Source: CAVVUF01 sp963751425 (lineage in GTDB: Bacteria > Chloroflexota > Anaerolineae > Anaerolineales > UBA4823). Taken from it: a stretch of DNA of 64,000 nt. Positions within the stretch are counted from its first letter, which is position 1; each line of letters begins with the position of its first letter. Of this stretch, positions 39,792-47,198 are shown piece by piece. The notes below the pieces were generated by a model that did not search any database, was not told where the DNA came from, and was given only the letters and a program-made list of their open reading frames with translations. The DNA lies in NCBI GenBank assembly GCA_963751425.1, contig CAVVUF010000005.1:1-64000 (forward strand), in the 5' to 3' direction. Both the position numbers and the translations under genes were made by a program.

Positions 39792-40377
39792 ACGATACCT
39801 CGCCTGTTTCCTGGACGAGCGCTGCGTTCACACGCTCTTTTAATGCCTTGGTCATCATATGCTCCAGCATCAAATGAATATCTTCCACATGCTCGATACA
39901 AAAGGATGGCACATGCACGCTGATATCCACCATCGAGGCTAAGTGGCCGCCATCATAACCGGTCATACCGATTGTTAAGGCGCCAGCTTGCCGGGCGACC
40001 TCGATGGCGTTCAAAACATTGGGTGATTTTCCGCTTGCTGAAATTCCGATAACGACATCCTCCGCTTCAACCAGGTTGGCTAATTGTTGGGAAAAGACGC
40101 TGCCGTACCCTTCATCATTCGCCAGTGCAGAGAAGATGGCCATATTATCTGCCAGGCCAATGACCTTAAAATTGGGCCATCCTTGCATGCGCGTGTTTTT
40201 ACCCAGGTCACAAACAAAATGAGAAGCAGTAGATGCGCTGCCTCCATTGCCCATTATAAAAATTTTCTGTCCGTTCAGGCGCGCTTCATGAAGCGCATCG
40301 ATCACTTTCTGGATTGAGTCCATCGGCAGATGATCCAAAGTTTCTTTCAAATCCTGTAAATAATTATCCGTAACCAC
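39787..40377 (-). CDS. gmhA: Phosphoheptose isomerase (SIS domain)
   Basis: 196 residues from GTG 40377, which has AAGGGA five bases upstream; a TTG at 40395 would add six residues. FIMGNGGSASTASHFVCDLGK, GISASGKSPNVLNAIE and CIEHVEDIHLMLEHMMTKAL are the GmhA/DiaA-type SIS motifs with the catalytic Glu and His regions. It converts sedoheptulose 7-phosphate to D-glycero-D-manno-heptose 7-phosphate. It follows hddA by 26 bp, the same operon and the same pathway. Confidence 0.88.
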   Translation of the reverse strand: MVTDNYLQDLKETLDHLPMDSIQKVIDALHEARLNGQKIFIMGNGGSASTASHFVCDLGKNTRMQGWPNFKVIGLADNMAIFSALANDEGYGSVFSQQLANLVEAEDVVIGISASGKSPNVLNAIEVARQAGALTIGMTGYDGGHLASMVDISVHVPSFCIEHVEDIHLMLEHMMTKALKERVNAALVQETGEVSC

Positions 40378-40403
40378 AATATCCCTTTCTAACAATAAAA
40401 TTC

Positions 40404-41390
40404 TTATGAATTATTCCGGTGGTAATTAAAAATTACCTTCGATCCTTCAGCTTCCAAATTAAAAGGCAGCTCTTGATAACCTGACAATGCCTCCCGTAAT
40501 TTTTCCTGATATTGGAAGGGACAATATAAGAGCAAGAAACCTCCTCCACCTGCACCCGTAATTTTACCGCCAAGTGCTCCTGCATTTCTGGCAGTTTGAT
40601 ACAGCTCATCGATCGATGGATTGCTGATATTGCTTGCCAGTTTTTTCTTCAGCTCCCAACTCTCGTGCAATAACTCACCAATGGTGTCTACATTTCCAGC
40701 CCCCAGTTCATCCCTGGCCACATAAGTCATCTCGCGCAACCTGCGCAGCACGCTGAGCCGATCTGCCATGTTCTTTCTCTGCTCTTCCAAGATCATATCC
40801 GCTTTTCGCGTCGTTCCGGTATAGAAGAGGAGTAAATTCTGGTTCAATTTCCTTCGTGTACTTTGGTCCAATTCCACATTTGAAACCAAGATCTCTCCAG
40901 AGGGTTTAAATTCTAGGAACTTGAAACCTCCATATGCTGCAATAAATTGATCCTGTACCCCAATTGGCTTACATAACCGGTCGATTTCGATCTCACAGGC
41001 CTGCCTGGCGAGGATTTCTGCGGTTACCAGCTTACCCTGGTATGAGTACATGGCATGCAAAGCTCCAACAGTTACCGTACTCGAAGAACCCAATCCAGAG
41101 CCTGCCGAAGGGATATCTCCCATGGTCGTAATTTCGACACCCTTCTTGATCCCAGATAACAGGAAAGCTTCCCGGATAAGCTCGTGCTGGATGTCAGCTA
41201 CATTTTCAGCCATTTCGGTTCGCGTATAGCCGACGCGCAGGAGCTGATCGAACCGCTTTTTAATGGTGACAAAGATATATTTATCAATCGCTGAGGTTAA
41301 GACGCGCCCTCCTTCCGATAAATAGAACGAAGGCATGTCAGTTCCCCCGCCGAAGAAACTGACGCGCAGTGGAGTCTGCACAATGATCAT
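40404..41390 (-). CDS. hddA: D-glycero-alpha-D-manno-heptose 7-phosphate 1-kinase (GHMP kinase)
   Basis: 328 residues. TPLRVSFFGGGTDMPSFYL at the N-terminus, the GHMP P-loop PSAGSGLGSSSTVTVGAL and the C-terminal GGKITGAGGGGFLLLY match HddA rather than galactokinase or mevalonate kinase. It phosphorylates C1 of heptose 7-phosphate to the alpha-1,7-bisphosphate, which commits the sugar to the GDP-heptose (not ADP-heptose) route. HddC, the guanylyltransferase, is not in the window. It starts right after the stop of the initiating transferase. Confidence 0.87.
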   Translation of the reverse strand: MIIVQTPLRVSFFGGGTDMPSFYLSEGGRVLTSAIDKYIFVTIKKRFDQLLRVGYTRTEMAENVADIQHELIREAFLLSGIKKGVEITTMGDIPSAGSGLGSSSTVTVGALHAMYSYQGKLVTAEILARQACEIEIDRLCKPIGVQDQFIAAYGGFKFLEFKPSGEILVSNVELDQSTRRKLNQNLLLFYTGTTRKADMILEEQRKNMADRLSVLRRLREMTYVARDELGAGNVDTIGELLHESWELKKKLASNISNPSIDELYQTARNAGALGGKITGAGGGGFLLLYCPFQYQEKLREALSGYQELPFNLEAEGSKVIFNYHRNNS

Positions 41391-41391
41391 A

Positions 41392-42903
41392 TTAATAAGC
41401 CCCGCGTTTCCGTAAAACGGCTGGAATCGTCTGGATTAGCAGTTGAAGATCAAACCAGATGCTCCAGTTGCGGATGTAGTACATATCCAACCGCACTCTT
41501 TCATCATAGGAAACATCCGAGCGCCCATTGACCTGCCACAGCCCGGTAATCCCTGGTCTTACGGTCAGCAAGTTGAGCTCCCACTTCGTGTACTTCTCGG
41601 TTTCTTCTGGAGAGATCATGCGCGGCCCTACAATTGACATCTGGAAGAATAGCACGTTGAATAATTGCGGCAGTTCATCCAGGCTCCATTTGCGTATAAA
41701 GTGGCCTACTTTCGTAATCCGCGGGTCTTCCTTCAGCTTGTGGTTCGTCGCCAATTCCTTCTTGAGCTCCGGATAATTCTCCAAGATCTCATCACCATTC
41801 GCGTGCATCGAGCGGAATTTAAAGGCATGAAATTTCTTGCCATTTACCCCCATCACCTGGCGGCGGTGAATGATCGGGCCTGGTGAATCAAGCTTGATAG
41901 CAATGGCAATCAGCAGTAAGAACGGAGAGAGAACGATCAAGCTAGGGATAGCGATGCTGTAGTCCAAAATGTTTTTTAATAATCGATCGCCGCCGCGCAA
42001 GCGCACAGGGTTGATGCCAACCAACGGCACGTACGCAAACTCCTTCACCGTTAACCCGGTCGTCATGATTTCGTACAACCCCGACGACATCCTGACTGTC
42101 ACCCCGCTGTTGACCCCATACTGCATAAAAAGATCCACCATGCTGTCGCGTGACGAGATCGCACTGCTTGCCAGGATCATTTCCTCGATGTGAAACTGGC
42201 TGACGATCTCAGTGATCTTTTCTACCGGCCCCAAGACTTTCAAGTTATTATGTACAGTTGTCCCTGCTGGCAGTTTTTTATCTATAAAACCAACGATGTG
42301 CAGCCCAGAAGTGCTCCAGCGCATCAATTGTTCGGCTAGGGAAATCCCTTCGTTATTGGCTCCCACGATAACCGCCAGGGAAACAAAATATCCTTGTTTT
42401 CTTAATAAGTAAATCATCCGTCTGAAAATAAACCGGGCAAGGATTGTGAAGAATAGGGCGAATGCCCAGGCCAAAACAAGCCAGCCACGGGCAAAGATAA
42501 AACTCGGATACAGGAAGCCGGCTGCCATCAAGATAATCATCCCCGCTGTCGTTGCATTGAAAACCAGGGAATATTCTTGGGTGCCCCCCAGTAAATACTG
42601 CCGGTTGTAGAGCCCCATCAGCGCAAAGATCAACAGCCACACGGGGATCAAAACGAAAACCATATTCTGGTAAAAGGCAATATTGGGGATTACGTCGAGA
42701 CGGAATATATCGATCGATAATTCAAAACGGATGAAGTAAGCTGTCCTAAAGCCAAGACCGACCATCAAAAAATCGGAAACGATCAGCGCTATAGAGAAGA
42801 GTCTCCATTGCCACTGGCGTGGAACAGTTTTGACGGCTTGCACGAATTTCTCACTTTGCGAGATCTCCAAAGTGAACTCCTTTTGTGATCCTGATAATTC
42901 CAT
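41392..42903 (-). CDS. Polyprenyl-phosphate sugar-1-phosphate transferase (WbaP/WcaJ-type initiating enzyme)
   Basis: 503 residues. Four to five N-terminal membrane helices, a Rossmann-like middle domain (VIVGANNEGISLAEQL), then the conserved transferase domain: GKKFHAFKFRSMH, WSLDELPQLFNVLF, MSIVGPRM and RPGITGLWQVNGR (PF02397). It transfers a hexose-1-phosphate from a UDP-sugar to undecaprenyl phosphate, the first step of repeat-unit synthesis. ATG 42903 has SD AGGAG at five bases. It is the first gene of the minus-strand operon, so the promoter of the main cluster is probably within 42904-43400. Confidence 0.92.
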   Translation of the reverse strand: MELSGSQKEFTLEISQSEKFVQAVKTVPRQWQWRLFSIALIVSDFLMVGLGFRTAYFIRFELSIDIFRLDVIPNIAFYQNMVFVLIPVWLLIFALMGLYNRQYLLGGTQEYSLVFNATTAGMIILMAAGFLYPSFIFARGWLVLAWAFALFFTILARFIFRRMIYLLRKQGYFVSLAVIVGANNEGISLAEQLMRWSTSGLHIVGFIDKKLPAGTTVHNNLKVLGPVEKITEIVSQFHIEEMILASSAISSRDSMVDLFMQYGVNSGVTVRMSSGLYEIMTTGLTVKEFAYVPLVGINPVRLRGGDRLLKNILDYSIAIPSLIVLSPFLLLIAIAIKLDSPGPIIHRRQVMGVNGKKFHAFKFRSMHANGDEILENYPELKKELATNHKLKEDPRITKVGHFIRKWSLDELPQLFNVLFFQMSIVGPRMISPEETEKYTKWELNLLTVRPGITGLWQVNGRSDVSYDERVRLDMYYIRNWSIWFDLQLLIQTIPAVLRKRGAY

Positions 42904-43470
42904 TTTCACTCCTGACTAAATAAAAAAATGATTGCCGCATGTCTCAACCAAATCCTATGCTCCGCCCCTCGGACATTAAAAATCCAAGAGTGCGTGCGAA
43001 TAATAATTTCCTTGATTCTAGACATAATTTGCACCATTTGGGCTTTCAGAACTGTCAGCTATCGTTTTTGTACAATCTGGCATACCCATCCGCAGCTTTT
43101 CAAACAAAAATGTTAAGTCTAGAAAATCCACATGCAACAAAAACTACACCATGAAAGGAAGCACATCCTCGACCTTAACATGGCACCCCAATTAAAAGGT
43201 AAAACTTGAGTTCGTTTTTATAAAATGTTAGATTTATTAATCAATCGCTTCTGTGAGGCCTTCTTTCGATCCCTGCGCAACCATTCTTAGTAAAGTGAGG
43301 TTGGGTATGAGCCTCGGAAGCAGTTGTATGAATATTAAGAAAGATAACTGGTGACATAAATTGACAATCCATCCATTCCGAAACAAATAACCCTATTCAG
43401 ACATTTTTTGTGCGATTTATTTTATCACGAAGTCATCTACTTTAATAACGAATTCCCTTGTATTTTGGGT

Positions 43471-43510
43471 CGCAAATTAGGGTTATTAATCTTCTCTTAA
43501 CCTAATTGCG
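43471..43510. promoter_or_regulatory. Imperfect inverted repeat, possible operator or hairpin
   Basis: Left arm CGCAAATTAGGGTTA pairs with right arm TTAACCTAATTGCG, each with one bulged base. It lies 101 bp before the MFS start codon. It has no T-run, so an operator is as likely as a terminator. Confidence 0.4.
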
Positions 43511-43598
43511 CCACGAGAACCCAATGGAAATACTTTTGTGGTCTGATTTCTCCGAATGAGTTTCTCGACTTTCATAAAACGGTTTTTTCCTTCCGCAT

Positions 43599-43604
43599 TA
43601 TAAT
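43599..43604 (+). promoter_or_regulatory. Consensus -10 box (TATAAT) for a leaderless MFS transcript
   Basis: TATAAT ends six bases before ATG 43611, the same geometry as at gmhB. No SD is present between them. The -35 element is not clear. Confidence 0.55.
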
Positions 43605-43610
43605 TTGTGC

Positions 43611-45062
43611 ATGAAAACCAGAAAGTGGTACGACTTCATCTCCATCAACTTATTCTGGCTTGGTTTGAATTTCCGCAATACTGCCCTGGGCAGCGTTTTC
43701 ATGCCTTATATGGTCTCGTTGTTCGTAAACCCAGAAGTAAAGAACACTGCCCTGGGGCTGATGCGCACAGCTGGTTTGATCATTGCCATGCTCGTTCAAC
43801 CCCTGGCTGGGATGATGAGCGATCGGAATACTTCCAGGTATGGACGTCGTCGTCCTTACATCTTTGTTGGCGTGCTGCTTGACCTCCTTTTCCTCACCGC
43901 GATTGCGTTTTCCACAAACTACTGGACCCTCCTCATCGCGGTGCTGCTGATCCAGGTCTCCTCAAACATTTCACATGGACCTCTGCAGGGTCTCATCCCT
44001 GACCTTGTGCCCCCTGAACAGCACGGTCGCGCTTCTGCTTTCAAATCCATCTTCGAGCTTTTACCGATCATCCTGGTTCCACTGACGATTGCCAGTTTGG
44101 TAGAAGGAGGGCAGCTGGGGTGGGCCGTCTTTGCCACCGGGTTGTTCCTGCTGGTTATAATGCTCCTCACCATGCTTCTTGTGAAAGAACAGCCTTTACA
44201 GGAAAAACCGACCATTTCTCCGAACGAACCCCTTCGTCTCGTCTTTGGGATGCTCAAAGGTATTCTGTTGGGCGCACTTGCGGGCATTGCTTCGGGGGTG
44301 ATTGTCGGGGCCGCATCTGGTATATTCGCCCTGATCTTTCTCAACAAATCACTCGCCCTTCTTGTTGGCCTCAGCCTGGGAGGGTTGACTTCCATGGTCG
44401 TCGCTGTCCTGGTCGGGGTCTGGTCCGGGATAAAACAGGCCCTAGGCGACGAAACCAAAGATACTCCAGCTTTCCCCTGGTGGGTCACTAATCGCTTTTT
44501 CTTCCTTGCTGCCGCTACTTCCCTCCAGGGCTTTGCCGCCTATTTCTTAATGTCAACCTTTGGCATCACGATCGAAGCCGCCATCGGTTTAAGCGCCAAT
44601 TTGTTCCTGGTAGCGGGTGTGTTCACCTTGCTCACCGCTCTACCCAGCGGCTGGCTCTCCGATAAGATCGGGCACCGCACCCTCGTTTTCATCTCTGGCC
44701 TGATCGGCCTGGTGGGCACCGCATTGCTCCTTCTGACTTACCAGTTCCCGCTCTTGAGCCTGATTTACATGGCAGGCTGCCTGATTGGTTTCGCCACCGG
44801 ACTATTCATGACCACGAACTGGGCTTTGGGTACCACCATTGTCCCTGATGAAAAAGCAGGTCGGTATCTCGGCATTTCGAACCTGGCAGGCGCCGGAGCA
44901 GGGATGGTCGGAGCAGGGATCGGTGGTCCGCTGGCCGATTTAATCGACCGTTCCAATCCTGGCTCAGGTTACTTCGTTCTGTTTTTCTGTTATGCTGCCT
45001 TATTCCTCCTTAGCTCACTAACCGTTCTGCGCATCAAGCCATCCGCTCATGAGTCCACCTAG
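43611..45062 (+). CDS. MFS transporter, GPH/sucrose-transporter-like
   Basis: 483 residues, twelve or so membrane helices. The loop after helix 2 reads SDRNTSRYGRRRPYI, the D-R-GRRRP[FY] motif of glycoside-pentoside-hexuronide and SLC45-like carriers; the second half has SDKIGHRTLV. It may import or export a sugar or glycoside across the cytoplasmic membrane. Between helices 6 and 7 lies an unusual Gly/Ala-rich hydrophobic stretch (GILLGALAGIASGVIVGAASG), which could add two helices. The end overlaps the next gene by 14 bp, although their functions look unrelated. Likely leaderless. Confidence 0.83.
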   Translation: MKTRKWYDFISINLFWLGLNFRNTALGSVFMPYMVSLFVNPEVKNTALGLMRTAGLIIAMLVQPLAGMMSDRNTSRYGRRRPYIFVGVLLDLLFLTAIAFSTNYWTLLIAVLLIQVSSNISHGPLQGLIPDLVPPEQHGRASAFKSIFELLPIILVPLTIASLVEGGQLGWAVFATGLFLLVIMLLTMLLVKEQPLQEKPTISPNEPLRLVFGMLKGILLGALAGIASGVIVGAASGIFALIFLNKSLALLVGLSLGGLTSMVVAVLVGVWSGIKQALGDETKDTPAFPWWVTNRFFFLAAATSLQGFAAYFLMSTFGITIEAAIGLSANLFLVAGVFTLLTALPSGWLSDKIGHRTLVFISGLIGLVGTALLLLTYQFPLLSLIYMAGCLIGFATGLFMTTNWALGTTIVPDEKAGRYLGISNLAGAGAGMVGAGIGGPLADLIDRSNPGSGYFVLFFCYAALFLLSSLTVLRIKPSAHEST

Positions 45063-47196
45063 CTCACTTTCCCTTTCCTCAGAACAGACCCAGGTCATTG
45101 AGAGTTTGCCCGATCAGCGCATCTTTCTCAGCGGCATTGCCGGCACAGGAAAAACCACCGCCGGCCTTGGTCGGCTGCTTTGGCTCTTAAACCAGGGAAT
45201 TCCAGGGGAACAAATCCTCATCCTGACCCCGCAGCGAACCCTGGCCGCACCCTATTTAGAAGCTGCAGCTGCCTCAGCCGCCAGCACCGCCCCCCTGGTC
45301 ACCAACCTGACTATCGGCGGGCTCGCTCGCCGGATGATCGACCTCTTTTGGCCCCTGGTCTCCGAAGCCGCCTCCTTTGCCCAACCCGACCTGCCTCCTG
45401 TTTTCCTCACCCTAGAAACCGCCCAGTATTACATTGCCCGGCTCGTCTACCCGCTCCTTGACCAAGGCTACTTCAGCGCGGTCTCCATGGAACGCAGTCG
45501 CTTGCTCAGCCAGGTGATTGACAATCTCAACAAATCTGCATTGGTTGGTTTTCCACTAACTGAAATTGCCCATCGGTTGCAATCCGCCTGGACGGGTGAC
45601 CCCTCTCAGCACCGCGTTTACGAAGATGCCCAGGCATGCGCCCTCCTCTTTCGAAATTTTTGCCTCGCACATAATCTGCTTGATTTTTCCCTCCAGGTAG
45701 AGCTATTTACAAACCTGCTCTGGCCGCTGCCTGCCTGCCGTACCTATCTCCTGCAAAATTACCGCCACTTGATCGTTGACAACCTGGAAGAAGATACGCC
45801 CACCTCCCATGACATCCTGCGAGATTGGCTGCCAGAGGCAGATTCAGCCCTCTTGATCTTTGATGAAGGAGCAGGATTCCGCCGCTTCCTGGGCGCCGAT
45901 CCCCAAAGTGCACTAGCCCTAAATCAGCAGTGCGAGGCCTCCTTTCACTTTTCGGAAATTTTTTCAATGGGTGAAGAAACTCAAGCCTTGAGTATCTATC
46001 TCGGCAATAATTTAAAACCAGAGAAGTCACCCCCACATACCCTGCTGGACCGTACCCTCGCTAAATCTCTCATCCCTGCCTCGGTATCTTTTCAATCTGT
46101 CAAATACTTTCCTCAGATGCTGGATTGGGTAGCTCAAACGATCGCTGATCTGGTTCACAACCAGGGTGTGCCCCCCTCCGAAATTGCTGTGCTGTCCCCT
46201 TTCCTGTCAGATGCGCTCCGTTATTCCTTGTCGAACCGCTTGACCACCTATGGGGTGCCGAATCGCTCTCACCGTCCTTCTCGGTCGCTGCGCGACGAGC
46301 CAATTTCTCACTGCCTAATTACGCTCGCCTTGTTAGCCCATCCTGCCTGGCTGAGCCTAGCTCCTAATTTAACCCCAGACCGTTTCGATCTCGCTTATGC
46401 GCTCATCCAGACCCTTGCAGGCCTGGACCTCCCCCGCGCCCAGCTCCTGGTGGAGATTATTTTTCGCCTCAAAGATGGCTATCCGCAGCTCTCCAGTTTT
46501 GACTTGATCAATCCCGCCATGCAGGAGCGCATCACATATCGTTTTGGCTCAGCGTACGAGCACCTCCGGCTGTGGCTGGCTGCCTACCAATCTGCTGAAC
46601 CAGTGGAGCTAGATCAGTTTCTTGGCAGGTTGTTCGGGGAAGTCCTCTCTCAGCCATCCTTTGGCTTTCATTCGAACTACACCGCGGGTGAAATTACTGC
46701 CAACTTGATCGAATCCATCCAGAAATTTCGCTGGGCGCGCCTCGCCCCACCCGACAATCCAGCCCTCCCGTTGGGGGTCGATTTTCTCGAAATGGTCAAA
46801 GATGGCGTAATATCTTCACTGTATATTCGCAGCTGGCAGGCTCAGCCCGAAGAGGCTGTCTTACTTGCTCCGGCTTACACCTTCCTGATGAGCAACCGTC
46901 CAGTCGATTTTCAGTTCTGGCTCGATACCGGCAGTCGGAGCTGGTCTGAGCGCTTATACCAGCCCCTCACCCATCCCTACGTCCTCAGCCGCAACTGGCC
47001 GCCAGGCCGGCCCTGGACGGATGCGGACGAGGTGCAGGCCAGCCTCCAAGCTCTCGAACATTTGACCGTTGGCTTGCTCCGGCGCTGCCGCAGACACCTC
47101 TTCTTGGGTCTCAGCGACCTCAACGAACAAGGCTTTGAGCAGCGTGGTTTGTTGCTCGCAGCCTTCCAGAGAGTATTAAAGGACGCACAAGGTTAG
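45049..47196 (+). CDS. AddB/RecB-like superfamily 1 helicase-type protein lacking a nuclease domain
   Basis: 715 residues. The Walker A motif GIAGTGKTT is at 29-37, followed by ILILTPQRTLAAPYLE (motif Ia-like). The Walker B/motif II position reads LIVDNLEEDTPTSHDIL, with DNLE in place of the usual DExQ. Late motifs are weak but recognisable: PSEIAVLSPF, and LLRRCRRHLFLGLSDL in the motif VI place. This recalls AddB, whose helicase domain is ATP-binding but not a motor. The C-terminal Fe-S nuclease of AddB is missing and appears as a separate gene at 49694. It starts inside the end of the MFS gene and ends 2 bp before the next helicase, so stoichiometric expression is likely. Role in DNA-end processing is inferred. 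Confidence 0.72.
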   Translation: MSPPSSLSLSSEQTQVIESLPDQRIFLSGIAGTGKTTAGLGRLLWLLNQGIPGEQILILTPQRTLAAPYLEAAAASAASTAPLVTNLTIGGLARRMIDLFWPLVSEAASFAQPDLPPVFLTLETAQYYIARLVYPLLDQGYFSAVSMERSRLLSQVIDNLNKSALVGFPLTEIAHRLQSAWTGDPSQHRVYEDAQACALLFRNFCLAHNLLDFSLQVELFTNLLWPLPACRTYLLQNYRHLIVDNLEEDTPTSHDILRDWLPEADSALLIFDEGAGFRRFLGADPQSALALNQQCEASFHFSEIFSMGEETQALSIYLGNNLKPEKSPPHTLLDRTLAKSLIPASVSFQSVKYFPQMLDWVAQTIADLVHNQGVPPSEIAVLSPFLSDALRYSLSNRLTTYGVPNRSHRPSRSLRDEPISHCLITLALLAHPAWLSLAPNLTPDRFDLAYALIQTLAGLDLPRAQLLVEIIFRLKDGYPQLSSFDLINPAMQERITYRFGSAYEHLRLWLAAYQSAEPVELDQFLGRLFGEVLSQPSFGFHSNYTAGEITANLIESIQKFRWARLAPPDNPALPLGVDFLEMVKDGVISSLYIRSWQAQPEEAVLLAPAYTFLMSNRPVDFQFWLDTGSRSWSERLYQPLTHPYVLSRNWPPGRPWTDADEVQASLQALEHLTVGLLRRCRRHLFLGLSDLNEQGFEQRGLLLAAFQRVLKDAQG

Positions 47197-47198
47197 CG

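Larger units (their letters stand above)
42904..43610. other. Intergenic region between the divergent glycan operon and MFS gene
   Basis: About 700 bp without a convincing gene; short frames lack SD sites and family resemblance. The base composition is more AT-rich than the neighbours. It should hold the promoter of the glycan operon (minus strand), which I could not place with confidence, a long imperfect inverted repeat at 43471-43510 and the MFS promoter at its right end. Confidence 0.6.

Noticed and set aside
42928..43154. Short overlapping frames in the 700-bp spacer
   Set aside because: No SD, no coding-like composition, no recognisable product.
43919..44488. 189-codon open frame on the minus strand
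   Set aside because: It lies opposite the MFS gene, which has clear membrane and GRRRP features; the antisense frame resembles nothing.
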